DNA of 64,000 nt from Actinomycetota bacterium (GCA_030018275.1 JASEGB010000004.1:1-64000), one strand, 5' to 3'; counted from the first letter of the stretch, positions 36,672-45,130 are shown. Numbers and translations: made by a program. The notes: generated from the sequence alone by a model not told the origin.

Positions 36672-38069
36672 CTACAGCAAAGAATCGGCTACCTCCTCTA
36701 ACTTCATTGCCCGAGAGGCCTTTATCAAGACTATATCCCCCTGTTCTAGCATCCGATTTAAAATCCGCGCTGCTTCGGTGGAAGTATCACAAGAGATAAC
36801 TTCCTTCGAATCCATGCCACTTTGTAAGGCTCCCTCGGCTATTCGTTTACTCCTCTCCCCAACCGTGATGAGGGTATTTACGCCTACCTCTTTTACAAAT
36901 TTACCTAGTTCGAAATGGGAAACGTCTGTGATTTCTCCCAGTTCCAACATATCCCCCAAAACGGCTATTTTTCGCGACTGCGATTTTATATCCCCGAGAG
37001 CTATTAAGGCTGCCCTCATGGAGGTAGGATTGGCATTGTAAGCATCATTTAAAATGGTGATTCCCTTGGGCGTGGTCAATAATTGCATTCGCATCCCGGA
37101 TAAAGTGCACGTCTCCAAACCGTTTTTGATATCCTCCAGGGGTAGACCCAAATAGGAAGCTATGGCAAAGGTAGCCAGAGCATTGTAAACATTATGTCTC
37201 CCTAGAATGGGCAAATTCACCCAAATATCTCCCCTGTTCGAAAGGATTTTAAAGGAAGGCTTACCCATGGAATCCACATTAATATCGCAGGCACGAAAAT
37301 TTGAAAGTTCTGAAAGTCCGAAGGTTAACACTTGTGCCAGGCTTAAGGATTTTAACCTCTCTGTCCAGAAGTCATCTTGATTCAAAAAGACAATGCCATC
37401 TTCGGGTATAGCTTCAACCAATTCGCTTTTTGCCTGGGCAATTAACTCCTCAGAGCCCAAGAATTCAAAGTGGGTTTTCCCAACATTCGTTACCAATCCT
37501 ATTGTGGGATGAGCAATCTCAGCAAGCTCACGAATTTGGCCCAACCCTCGCATGGCCATTTCCACGACCAGTATCTGAGTACCCTGCTCGGCTTTAAGAA
37601 TGGTAAGGGGGACACCGATTTCATTATTGTAGTTTCTTTCGGACCAAATCACCTTCATCCTTTGAGATAACACGTTGGCGAGCATATCCTTTGTGCAAGT
37701 CTTTCCCGTACTGCCCGTGATCCCAACGACTTCGACTCTTAGCTGTCCTCGCAAATACTGCGCTAAATCCTTAAGAGCTTTTAGACCATCCTCAACCCTT
37801 ATTACAATTGTTTCCTCCTTTAACTCGCCAAAGATATTCTTTAACGCCTTATCCCACTTCTGGGTGAGGAAACCAAAAGCTCCTTTCTCCAAAGCGCACT
37901 TAAGAAACTGATGGCCATCGTAATGATCGCCTTTAATGGGAATGAATAAATCACCCGGCTTCAAGGTGCGAGTATCGATGCTAATATCGTTTATAACCCG
38001 CTGAGGTAAGCCATTCAAAAGTTCTCCATTTGTGGCCAATAGAATCTGAGATACAGTTAGTGGGAACAC
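36672..38069 (-). CDS. murF: UDP-MurNAc-tripeptide-D-Ala-D-Ala ligase
   Basis: Mur ligase that attaches D-Ala-D-Ala to the tripeptide precursor. 465 residues with N-terminal SIDTRTLKPGDLFIPIKGDHYDGH split motif, the P-loop VVGITGSTGKTCTKDML (about 114-130), NNEIGVPLTIL and the C-terminal NDAYNANPTSMRAAL. It overlaps murE by 13 bases, consistent with coupled translation. Confidence 0.96.
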   Translation of the reverse strand: MFPLTVSQILLATNGELLNGLPQRVINDISIDTRTLKPGDLFIPIKGDHYDGHQFLKCALEKGAFGFLTQKWDKALKNIFGELKEETIVIRVEDGLKALKDLAQYLRGQLRVEVVGITGSTGKTCTKDMLANVLSQRMKVIWSERNYNNEIGVPLTILKAEQGTQILVVEMAMRGLGQIRELAEIAHPTIGLVTNVGKTHFEFLGSEELIAQAKSELVEAIPEDGIVFLNQDDFWTERLKSLSLAQVLTFGLSELSNFRACDINVDSMGKPSFKILSNRGDIWVNLPILGRHNVYNALATFAIASYLGLPLEDIKNGLETCTLSGMRMQLLTTPKGITILNDAYNANPTSMRAALIALGDIKSQSRKIAVLGDMLELGEITDVSHFELGKFVKEVGVNTLITVGERSKRIAEGALQSGMDSKEVISCDTSTEAARILNRMLEQGDIVLIKASRAMKLEEVADSLL

Positions 38070-39532
38070 CTTCTCAACTCCCTTAAAATTTCATGAGCCA
38101 CCAAGCGATCGTCAAAGGGAATCGTTTTATCAGCGAATATTTGGCCGACTTCATGCCCCTTCCCGGCGATTATAACAGTATCCCCCTCATTTGCTAGGGA
38201 AATAGCTCTATAAATGGCTTCCCTTCTATCCATAATTTTGCAATATTTTTCGGAAGTTTCCCGTTTTATTCCCTTCTCAATCTGGTCGATGATCTCCCCT
38301 GGATCCTCGCTTCGGGGGTTATCGGAGGTTATTATGGTATAGTCGCTCAAGCGACTCGACACTGCACCCATTAGGTGTCTTTTAAGTCTATCTCTGTCTC
38401 CTCCGCATCCGAATACTGTGATCACCTTTCCCTTCGTTATCTCTCGGGCTGTACTGATTACCTTATCTAAACTATCCGGCGTGTGGGCATAATCCACCAC
38501 CACGGTGAATTTTTGACCACAATCGATGATCTCAAATCTCCCGGGAATACCCTTTACCTTCCTGATACCTGTTCTTATAACTCTAAGGGGGAGCCTGAGG
38601 CTTAGACTTGTTGAAATCGCTGCTAGTGCATTGTAAACATTGAACAGCCCTAGAAGGCACATTGAAAAATCACAATCTATACCTGAGCTTAAGACTTTGA
38701 ATCTCGTCCCTTTATCGCTCAATCTAACTCGCGAAGCTTTAATATTTGCCAAGGGACCCAGACCATATAAGTAATTTTCCTCCGAATGAGAAATCTCAGC
38801 GATCCTTCGTCCATATGGATCATCTATGTTAACAATATGGCAGCTAGCATCGTTGCTTCTGAATAATTCGCTCTTTACCCTGAAATATTCTTCCATATTT
38901 TGGTGATAATCGAGGTGATCCTGGCTCAAATTCGTAAAAACCAAAACATCGAACTGACAATGATCGGTGCGATGTAAGTCGATGGCATGAGAGGTGACTT
39001 CCATAACCCCTACATCTACATGTTCCCGAACCATTTCCCCCAATATTTTCTGGAGATCACAGGACTCTGGAGTCGTTCTTTCCACGGGAAAAATCCTTTC
39101 CCCAATTTTATATTGGATAGTTCCCAATAATCCCACCTTATATCCCGCCTCGGTGAGAATGCTTTCCACGAGATGAGCGGTGGTAGTCTTGCCATTGGTA
39201 CCCGTAATCCCCACTAAGGTAAGCCTAGAACTGGGACGTCCATAGAAAATATGAGAAAGATGAGCCAGAGCTTTTCTAGAATTGGGAACCAAAATTCGAG
39301 TGACGGGGGAAGCAATTTCCGTCCAATTCTCCATCACAATAGCCACAGCGCCATTAGTGATGGCTTCTTCTATATAGAGATGTCCATCGGTCTTCAATCC
39401 TTTAATGCACACAAAAAGATCTCCAGGTTTAACCCTTTTAGAATGATGGGAGAGACCTCTTATATCCACCTCGCGGTCCCCTTCGATTCTTAAAATGTTA
39501 TCTACACAAGAGATTAACTCCACTAATTTCAC
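38057..39532 (-). CDS. murE: UDP-MurNAc-L-Ala-D-Glu:meso-diaminopimelate ligase
   Basis: Adds the third residue of the peptide stem. 491 residues from GTG 39532, chosen because AAGGAG lies seven bases upstream; the frame extends 15 codons further without homology. The P-loop reads LVGITGTNGKTTTAHLVESI, followed by HAIDLHRTD and NLSQDHLDYH. The substrate-selecting box reads ITSDNPRSEDP: DNPR is the meso-diaminopimelate form, as opposed to the lysine-type box, so the peptidoglycan is predicted to contain meso-DAP. Confidence 0.96.
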   Translation of the reverse strand: MKLVELISCVDNILRIEGDREVDIRGLSHHSKRVKPGDLFVCIKGLKTDGHLYIEEAITNGAVAIVMENWTEIASPVTRILVPNSRKALAHLSHIFYGRPSSRLTLVGITGTNGKTTTAHLVESILTEAGYKVGLLGTIQYKIGERIFPVERTTPESCDLQKILGEMVREHVDVGVMEVTSHAIDLHRTDHCQFDVLVFTNLSQDHLDYHQNMEEYFRVKSELFRSNDASCHIVNIDDPYGRRIAEISHSEENYLYGLGPLANIKASRVRLSDKGTRFKVLSSGIDCDFSMCLLGLFNVYNALAAISTSLSLRLPLRVIRTGIRKVKGIPGRFEIIDCGQKFTVVVDYAHTPDSLDKVISTAREITKGKVITVFGCGGDRDRLKRHLMGAVSSRLSDYTIITSDNPRSEDPGEIIDQIEKGIKRETSEKYCKIMDRREAIYRAISLANEGDTVIIAGKGHEVGQIFADKTIPFDDRLVAHEILRELRRCSH

Positions 39533-39599
39533 TTGAATTCTCCTTATACAATGTCTACGGCTATAATATAATATCATTCGTCAGCTCTAGGTCTCAAAT

Positions 39600-39699
39600 A
39601 CATTTAAAAATCTTTAATTTTCGCGATTCTGTTTGAGAAAAGGCAAAAATTCAGTTTAGAAGGCAAAAGAGCTGCCTCGGGTATTTATGTCTAGCCTAT
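39600..39699. repeat. Partial TAGACATAA-family repeat between murE and ftsI
   Basis: The right part GGCAAAAGAGCTGCCTCGGG then TATTTATGTCTAGCCTATAA matches the end of the elements at 33859 and 43784. A matching left end is not evident, so this copy is diverged or truncated. Confidence 0.55.
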
Positions 39700-39711
39700 A
39701 AGACCTTAATA

Positions 39712-41406
39712 TTAGGGGGCAATCCTAAGGTGACGTAGACTGAACTCGGCTATTTCTTTAAAGATGGGGGCGGCTGCCACACTGCCCCAAATAGCATCCT
39801 GAGGTTCATCGATAACTACGAGAATAATGAGCTGGGGATCCTGGGCTGGTACGAATCCAACGAAGGAGGCGATGTACTTCCCAGATTCATATCCACGATT
39901 GTATTTTTTAACTTTCTGAGCGGTTCCCGTCTTTCCAGCTACTCGATAACCGGGTATCCTGGCAGTCTTACCAGTTCCCATGTTCACCGCTTGTTCTAAA
40001 ATATCCCGCATTTGACGGGTGGTTTTAGAAGATAGAACCTTTTCACCCGAATCTCTGGAAAAGGTTTTTACCACTTTCCCTTGAGGACTGATTATGGAGG
40101 AAAGCAAATGAGGACGAACCTTCAATCCATCATTTGCAATGATGGAAATGGCCTGGATCATCTGTAAGGGGGTTGCGGATAAACCCTGACCAAAGGGAAT
40201 ATTTGCGATGGTTGTTCCATACCATTTATCCGGCGGTGGAACATATCCCTTGGATTCACCGGGAAAATCGATTCTGGACTTCTCCGTTAAACCAAAGGCG
40301 CTAAGATACTCATAGATTTTTTCCCTGCCCAATTTTAAGCCAATGGTTACTACCCCAACATTGCTGGACTCGGTGATAATCTGAGTGAAGGTGAAATTTC
40401 TTGGGGGTCTTGGATGAGCTTCCTTAATCACCTTATTTGAAACTTTAATGGTGCTGGGGAGGTAAAAAATGTTTTTCGGTGTAAATAATCTTTCCTCCAA
40501 AGCAGCGGAGGCGATGATCGCTTTTACCGTGGAACCGGGTTCATAAATGTCGGTGACCGCTCGATTCCGTATAACCTCGGAGCTCGTCTTTGAGAAATTA
40601 TTCAAATCAAAGGATGGATAATTAGCCATGGCGTAAATTTCCCCAGTTTTGGGATTCATGACGATGGCGAGACCGCTCTTAGCATGGAATTTTTCAACAC
40701 CCTTCTTAAGAGTCTCCTCAGTTTTAAACTGAATATCCCTATCTAGTGTAAGCGTTATGCTATTTCCGTCTGTGGGGGGCAATAACTGTAAAATTCCCCC
40801 GGGTATAGCTCTTCCACAAGGATCTTTCTCGACAATAAGCTCACCTGGTCTACCTCGCAAAAGATCATCGTAATAGAGTTCAAGTCCAGTGAGACCCTTA
40901 TTGTCAACACCAACAAATCCTACGACCTGAGCGGCAACGGAATTACATGGATAGTACCTTTTATTCTCCTTTAAAAATCCTATCCCCTCAATCTCCAATG
41001 CCCTTACAGCCTCAGTTTTCTCCTGATCTACTTTGCGAGCGAGGTAAACAAAGCCACAGTCTCTGGTTAGCTTTTTGTAAAGAATCTCCTCATTCACATC
41101 AAGAATGGGGGAAAGTTTTGATGCAACATGAAGGGGTTTTTTGATGAGATAGGGGGTGGCATAAATCGTTTCCCTCTGAACACTTACCGCTAATTCCTGG
41201 CCATCTCTATCATAAATCGTGCCACGGTGAGGAGCTAACTCAATACGTCTTAGACGCTGCTTGAGAGCTAAAGTATCATATTTCTTGGCTTCAACTCCCT
41301 GAATAAAGATAAGGCGGGTGGCAATCCCCAATAGACCAATAATGATGATACCAAGGAGGAGAAGTATTCTTCGCTCCTCCTTCTTGCGCGACTGGACGTT
41401 TCCCAT
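39712..41406 (-). CDS. ftsI: Septal peptidoglycan transpeptidase (PBP2/FtsI)
   Basis: Class B penicillin-binding protein that cross-links septal peptidoglycan. 564 residues with one N-terminal span (ILLLLGIIIIGLLGIATRLI), the dimerisation domain (LAPHRGTIYDRDGQELAVSV) and the transpeptidase domain: SxxK in YEPGSTVKAI (active serine about residue 293), SxN in TESSNVG and KTG in VAGKTGTAQK. No PASTA repeats, unlike many Gram-positive division PBPs. It is followed by the repeat patch and murE, and preceded by ftsL. Confidence 0.95.
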   Translation of the reverse strand: MGNVQSRKKEERRILLLLGIIIIGLLGIATRLIFIQGVEAKKYDTLALKQRLRRIELAPHRGTIYDRDGQELAVSVQRETIYATPYLIKKPLHVASKLSPILDVNEEILYKKLTRDCGFVYLARKVDQEKTEAVRALEIEGIGFLKENKRYYPCNSVAAQVVGFVGVDNKGLTGLELYYDDLLRGRPGELIVEKDPCGRAIPGGILQLLPPTDGNSITLTLDRDIQFKTEETLKKGVEKFHAKSGLAIVMNPKTGEIYAMANYPSFDLNNFSKTSSEVIRNRAVTDIYEPGSTVKAIIASAALEERLFTPKNIFYLPSTIKVSNKVIKEAHPRPPRNFTFTQIITESSNVGVVTIGLKLGREKIYEYLSAFGLTEKSRIDFPGESKGYVPPPDKWYGTTIANIPFGQGLSATPLQMIQAISIIANDGLKVRPHLLSSIISPQGKVVKTFSRDSGEKVLSSKTTRQMRDILEQAVNMGTGKTARIPGYRVAGKTGTAQKVKKYNRGYESGKYIASFVGFVPAQDPQLIILVVIDEPQDAIWGSVAAAPIFKEIAEFSLRHLRIAP

Positions 41407-41427
41407 GAGATTCCTCTCAAACTATTA

Positions 41428-41922
41428 TTAATTCTTTGCTTCGGCTTCTGGGCTTCTCAGGAATTTCTCGAGACGTCCAGCGAGCTTGCACAGTCTCCCA
41501 AGGATAGCCGATTCTTTAGAAGGAGGTGAACCTCGTGCAAATGATTCTCTCCCTCCCTGGAGATTCATCTCCGGAGGGAGAGTGATGTAACTAACCTCTG
41601 TCGGACTTATCATGCCCAGTTCCTCGCAGGCAATCTTTCTTATTCTCTCGGGGGATTTTAATTCCATCGCCTGCAAAAGGAGTTTCTCATTTCTGATTTG
41701 CTCCACATGAAGAGTTGTTTTAAGCTTTTCCATCTGAAGAGCATATTGGGCAATGAGAGCACGTTGAGAGAGATTAAGCATTACGAATAGGGCGAGGATG
41801 AAACTGAAGAGTAAAAAGTTTACAAAGGTGGAAGAGAACTTTCCATACCTTCGATTCTCGATGACTTTAAATGAGCGTAAGGGTTGACTTGGAGTTTTTG
41901 CTATTTTCCTTGCTGCTTGCAT
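41428..41922 (-). CDS. ftsL: FtsL/DivIC-like septum formation protein
   Basis: Bitopic coiled-coil division protein in the position of ftsL, between rsmH and ftsI. 164 residues: a basic N terminus, one membrane span (about 33-52, FVNFLLFSFILALFVMLNLS), then a leucine/glutamine coiled coil and the septum-formation-initiator-type ELKSPERIRKIACEELGM. The C-terminal 50 residues are low-complexity and not conserved. FtsL rather than DivIC is inferred from gene order. Confidence 0.82.
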   Translation of the reverse strand: MQAARKIAKTPSQPLRSFKVIENRRYGKFSSTFVNFLLFSFILALFVMLNLSQRALIAQYALQMEKLKTTLHVEQIRNEKLLLQAMELKSPERIRKIACEELGMISPTEVSYITLPPEMNLQGGRESFARGSPPSKESAILGRLCKLAGRLEKFLRSPEAEAKN

Positions 41923-41933
41923 TGGTTCCCACC

Positions 41934-41977
41934 TTACCTGCCTGCCCGTCCGGCAGGCGGGCCTACCGGTAGGCTAG
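41934..41977. repeat. GC-rich palindromic element at the rsmH 3' end
   Basis: CCTGCCCGTCCGGCAGGCGGG followed by CCTACCGGTAGGC: same family as 18703 and 18914. It is translated as the tail of RsmH and provides its stop codon. Confidence 0.85.
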
Positions 41978-42884
41978 GTATCTTTTCCGCTGCGCGTAAT
42001 CTTGCGCTATCCGCCCGCGGATTTGCTTCAATCTCTTCAGGACTTGGCCTTATAGGTCTCCTTGTTAAAATCTTGATCGAAGATTTTCTGCCACATTGGC
42101 AAATTGGTATCGAAGGTGGACATATACAACCCCTCGCCAACTCCTTGAAAGTATCCTTAACGATCCTGTCCTCCAAGGAGTGGTAAGATATGGTTACTAT
42201 CCGACCTCCAGGTTTAAGCCACTTAACTGCATCCCTTATGGCTCTATCCAAATCCTCAAGCTCTTTGTTAACCTCTATCCTCAGAGCCTGGAAAGTTCTT
42301 CTAGCCGGATGTCCTCCTCTACGACGAGCCGAAGCGGGAATTGCGTCTTTTATGATCTCCACAAGTTGAGTGGTTGTTTTGATATGTTCCCTTTCCCTAG
42401 CTTCTACTATGAAGTGAGCAATTCTAGATGCCCACCTCTCCTCCCCATATCTTTTGATAATGGATGCTAATTCTGCCTCCGAATATGTATTAACCACATC
42501 CGCAGCAGTTAATTTCTGTGAAAGATCCATTCGCATATCCAAGGGAGCTTCAAATCTATAACTGAAACCTCTTTCGGGTGCATCCAATTGAGTTGAGGAA
42601 AGACCGAAATCAAAGAGAATGCCATCTATCGCATGAATACCTAAATTGTGAAGAATTTTATCGAGATTTTTGAAATTGTCCTTAATTAATTTGGTTTGCT
42701 GGCTGAAGCGTGCATTTTCTCTTGCTGCTTCAATTGCTGTTTCATCTACATCGATCCCTATTAAGAGACCTCCTGGTGCGATTAAATCTGCAACCGCCTT
42801 TGCGTGTCCTGCCCCGCCTAAGGTGCAATCTACGACGATGCTGCCATCCTTGCAATTAAGTTGCTTTAGGACTTCAGCCAGCAA
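41934..42884 (-). CDS. rsmH: 16S rRNA (cytosine-1402 N4) methyltransferase
   Basis: SAM-dependent methyltransferase of the 30S decoding region. Motifs: DCTLGGAGHAKAV (SAM motif I), GILFDFGLSSTQLDAPERGFSY, ARRGGHPARRTFQALRIEVN and VTISYHSLEDRIVK. Two oddities. TTG 42884 is the only standard start, yet the family motif HKPVLLAEVL begins six residues upstream in the same open frame, which continues to 42932 without ATG, GTG or TTG; AGGGGGTGAT sits ahead of an ATC at 42923. At the other end the last eleven residues (PVGPPAGRAGR) and the stop codon are encoded by the palindromic element at 41936. The real N terminus is unknown. Confidence 0.93.
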   Translation of the reverse strand: MLAEVLKQLNCKDGSIVVDCTLGGAGHAKAVADLIAPGGLLIGIDVDETAIEAARENARFSQQTKLIKDNFKNLDKILHNLGIHAIDGILFDFGLSSTQLDAPERGFSYRFEAPLDMRMDLSQKLTAADVVNTYSEAELASIIKRYGEERWASRIAHFIVEAREREHIKTTTQLVEIIKDAIPASARRRGGHPARRTFQALRIEVNKELEDLDRAIRDAVKWLKPGGRIVTISYHSLEDRIVKDTFKELARGCICPPSIPICQCGRKSSIKILTRRPIRPSPEEIEANPRADSARLRAAEKIPSLPVGPPAGRAGR

Positions 42885-42900
42885 AACCGGTTTATGCTCA

Positions 42901-42956
42901 AACTTTTTTGAAAAAAGTTTGATTAAAAATCACCCCCTGCCGGTCAGGCAGGTCTG
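42901..42956. repeat. Inverted repeat and palindromic element at the rsmH 5' end
   Basis: A perfect AAACTTTTTT-G-AAAAAAGTTT inverted repeat (42900-42920) lies where the rsmH N terminus should be encoded, and CCCTGCCGGTCAGGCAGG (42935-42952), a short palindromic element, lies just upstream of the GGGGGTGAT ribosome binding site. Together they occupy the mraZ-rsmH junction. Confidence 0.7.
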
Positions 42957-42975
42957 TACTTTTGAAAGATCAATT

Positions 42976-43407
42976 CTATATGCTAAATTCGGGTAGATGC
43001 TCGGCGACCTCAGCATAAGATTTCTCAGCTTGCTTTCGGTAAGTTTCCCACTTCTCCCTATTCCAAATCTCCAATCGATTTGAAACACCTATTATGACCA
43101 CATCTTTATTTAAGCCTGCGTATTTTCTCAAATGATCGGGGATCAAAACTCTACCTTGTTTATCTAAAATCCCTTCTTTCGCCCCTGAAAAGAAGCAGCG
43201 AGAAAATTGACGCGCATCTTTCTTAGTTAATGGCAAAAGCCTTATTTTATCCGCCAACTGTAGCCACTCCTTGCGAGAGAAGATGAACAAGCATTTTTCC
43301 ATTCCCTTAGCAATGAACAAGCCATCCGCCAGAGCATCTCTAAACTCCGCTGGTAGTATCAATCGTCCCGTACTGTCCAATGTGTGATGAAATTCACCTG
43401 AGAACAC
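42976..43407 (-). CDS. mraZ: Transcriptional regulator MraZ
   Basis: AbrB-like DNA-binding protein that represses its own division and cell-wall operon. 143 residues with two MraZ repeats: GEFHHTLDSTGRLILPAEFRD at the N terminus and GAKEGILDKQGRVLIPDHLRKYAGL in the middle. It is the first gene of the dcw cluster and its 5' leader holds four TGGNN boxes at ten-base spacing, its own predicted binding site. The start is GTG at 43407. Confidence 0.96.
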   Translation of the reverse strand: MFSGEFHHTLDSTGRLILPAEFRDALADGLFIAKGMEKCLFIFSRKEWLQLADKIRLLPLTKKDARQFSRCFFSGAKEGILDKQGRVLIPDHLRKYAGLNKDVVIIGVSNRLEIWNREKWETYRKQAEKSYAEVAEHLPEFSI

Positions 43408-43425
43408 GCCACTAAGATCTCCTCA

Positions 43426-43460
43426 TCCCAATTTACCCCATTTCAAACCATTTCCTTCCA
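43426..43460 (-). promoter_or_regulatory. MraZ operator: four TGGNN repeats
   Basis: The minus strand carries TGGAA, TGGTT, TGGGG and TGGGA, each starting exactly ten bases after the last (43460, 43450, 43440, 43430). This matches the direct-repeat operator architecture reported for MraZ (TGGGN spaced by five bases). The boxes lie just after the predicted transcription start. Confidence 0.75.
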
Positions 43461-43468
43461 TACCAACT

Positions 43469-43497
43469 ATTCTATCCCAATACTAAAATTCCTTCAA
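43469..43497 (-). promoter_or_regulatory. dcw cluster promoter
   Basis: Minus strand TTGAAG (43492-43497), a 17-base spacer and TAGAAT (43469-43474), directly upstream of the MraZ boxes and mraZ. Confidence 0.7.
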
Positions 43498-43680
43498 TTT
43501 TTTTCATAATTTTTTTAAAAATTTTAGTACTTGGGAAGGCGTTCCGTTTAAAGAGTTTGATGAGCTAGAGCAAACCCGAAGTTTTAAGGGCAGCCTTTGA
43601 GCACTTTGCATTGAATAATTCGATTCTAAAAGGAATCTTAGGGATTTCCGTCGAATAAAAGAAAAATGGAGGTGTATTAG

Positions 43681-43782
43681 ATGATTATAGAATCGGTGCA
43701 AACACTTTGGGCTCTTTGTCTATTCGTGATAGCGATCCTCGCTATTGTGATGGGGGTAATAGCTTACCGCTCTATTAAATAA
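43681..43782 (+). CDS. Small single-span membrane protein (33 residues)
   Basis: ATG at 43681 is preceded by GGAGGTG at six-base spacing, a near-ideal ribosome binding site. The 33-residue product has a short acidic N terminus (MIIESVQT), one hydrophobic helix of about 22 residues and a basic end (YRSIK), an N-out/C-in arrangement by the positive-inside rule. It diverges from mraZ. I do not recognise the family and no function can be given. The TAGACATAA repeat begins right after its stop. Confidence 0.55.
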   Translation: MIIESVQTLWALCLFVIAILAIVMGVIAYRSIK

Positions 43783-43783
43783 A

Positions 43784-43920
43784 CTATAGGTTAGACATAA
43801 ATGCCCGCAGCTCTTTTTGCCAAACTGTTCTTAAGCAAAGGATGATTTTAAATTCTAAGCACAAAGCATTTTGAATTTAGGATTTGAGCCACCTTTTTGA
43901 AATTATGTCTAGGGCATAAT
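43784..43920. repeat. MITE-like repeat, TAGACATAA family, inverted copy
   Basis: From CTATAGGTTAGACATAAATG to ATTATGTCTAGGGCATAAT. Reverse complement of the element at 33859-34001 over nearly its full length. Confidence 0.8.
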
Positions 43921-43934
43921 AAACCATTTTTGCT

Positions 43935-44224
43935 TCAAAATTCCCTGCATGTGTAAGGTTTTTGCTCACACTTCGGGCATCCCTTGCTATACTTATTCAC
44001 TGCCATCTCCTCTAAGTTGACATCGCATAGAGAAGCCAAACTAACGAGCCAGGCAAGTACATCGGCGAATTCTCCCTTGAGTTTTGTGGTATCCCCAATC
44101 TTAAAGCCCGAGCCAGCTCCCCGACTTCTTCGGTAAACCACACAAAGGTTCCATCAATCCCCCTTCGATTGTCCTTTTCAAAATAAATCTCCCTTATAAG
44201 GTCTTGAAACTCGTAAATTCTCAC
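43935..44224 (-). pseudogene. Frameshifted MazG-like nucleotide pyrophosphohydrolase
   Basis: Members hydrolyse nucleoside triphosphates to monophosphates, often as house-cleaning. The first frame (from 44224) gives MRIYEFQDLIREIYFEKDN and FVWFTEEVGELARAL, carrying the E-E-x-x-E metal site. A one-base shift near 44100 moves to the second frame, KIGDTTKLKGEFADVLAWL (the E-x-x-D half of the site), ending KYSKGCPKCEQKPYTC, a C-terminal cysteine motif seen in a small MazG subgroup. Joined, the two parts make a complete protein of about 95 residues, so the lesion is either a very recent mutation or a sequencing error. Confidence 0.75.
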
Positions 44225-44254
44225 TTCTACCTCCTTATGCTCCGCTAAGCAGCT

Positions 44255-44659
44255 TTATTCTTTATTTCCACGAATTTTGTTTGTGCTTGTCCCTTGATCT
44301 TGAAGACTGATGGATTTACCAGGAACCTTTGGAACCCTCGGGATCTTTGGTTTCGGAGGTGTAATGATTCTCCCCTTCTTAAGAGCCACCCTCTTCTTTG
44401 TCTCCAGCAACTAACAGCTTTATCTCACTGAGTCTATTTTCCGCGAATTTTAGGTGCAGCTGGGCTTTACTATAATCGTCAAAGGCAAAGACCAGTTGAA
44501 CTCGTTCCATGGCTATCTTCAAGGGATAAAGTGGGAGTAAATGTATTCATAAACGCGATCGAAATAGATATCGTATAACATCCCAAAAGCTTCACTATCT
44601 CTTACTTTTGCTCGTTCCACAATGTCCTTTAAGTCTTGTGCTGTCTTTAAAGGTGTCAT
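44255..44659 (-). pseudogene. Chimeric remnant: ECF sigma N terminus fused to DUF5667 protein
   Basis: From ATG 44659, behind GGAGGAATTA, a 46-codon frame reads DLKDIVERAKVRDSEAFG and LYDIYFDRVYEYIY, the region 2 start of an ECF sigma factor, then stops. In an overlapping frame from about 44535 the sequence becomes PLYPLKIAMERVQLVFAF and KAQLHLKFAENRLSEIK, the core of the DUF5667 domain of secreted proteins often encoded after such sigma factors. After another shift a proline/lysine-rich tail (PPKPKIPRVPKVPGKS) ends at 44255. An internal deletion appears to have removed most of the sigma gene and the start of its neighbour. Confidence 0.6.
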
Positions 44660-44830
44660 TAATTCCTCCGTTTGTATAAACGTGAAAAGAATTTGAAAGA
44701 TATCTTCTAAAAGAACTCTTTTATTTATTTATGGAATCACCGAGATTTCCCTCCAAATAAATGGAATTTAATACCCTAATGCTCGCTCTCAGAAGAAAGC
44801 TCAGCAATGATGATGAGCCTCTGTCTAGCA

Positions 44831-44923
44831 CTATGAGATGTCAGTGAATATCAGATACATAAGCATCAGAACGCCAATGACGATGAATAATTTTCCAATG
44901 GGTTTTAAAATGTTTATTTTCAT
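44831..44923 (-). CDS. Possible 30-residue membrane peptide
   Basis: ATG 44923 to TAG 44831 encodes MKINILKPIGKLFIVIGVLM and a further hydrophobic stretch: a basic N terminus plus one membrane helix. AGAAGGGA directly abuts the ATG, so the ribosome binding site is poorly spaced. No family is recognised; it may be a signal-anchor remnant of a lost gene. Confidence 0.3.
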   Translation of the reverse strand: MKINILKPIGKLFIVIGVLMLMYLIFTDIS

Positions 44924-44987
44924 TCCCTTCTCTAAAATTAAGCAAAGCGAACAGGCAATCCTATGATACCAAAATAAATATAATACT

Positions 44988-45076
44988 TTATAGCCTAGAC
45001 ATAATGTAGGCTCGCAGCAGCTAGCGCCTGTAAGGATGGCTCTTAGAGATCACTCTACTCTATGTCTAGGGCACGA
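44988..45076. repeat. Short TAGACATAA-family repeat
   Basis: 89 bases from TTATAGCCTAGACATAATG to CTCTATGTCTAGGGCACG, with near-perfect inverted ends. The interior (GCAGCTAGCGCCTGTAAGGA) is the inverse of 36460-36508. Confidence 0.75.
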
Positions 45077-45094
45077 TACTTTTTAAATGGACAA

Positions 45095-45130
45095 GCGGGT
45101 GATCCTTCATCAGAAATCACCCGCTTTTTC
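45095..45130. terminator. Intrinsic hairpin downstream of surface-protein pseudogene
   Basis: GCGGGTGAT and ATCACCCGC arms (45095-45103 and 45116-45124) with a 12-base loop, followed on the plus strand by TTTTTCTC. On the minus strand, where the upstream gene lies, the T-run is weaker. Confidence 0.6.

Noticed and set aside
43504-43701. A 65-codon leftward frame upstream of mraZ
   Set aside because: It covers the dcw promoter and overlaps the better-initiated plus-strand membrane ORF; its composition looks like translated non-coding DNA.
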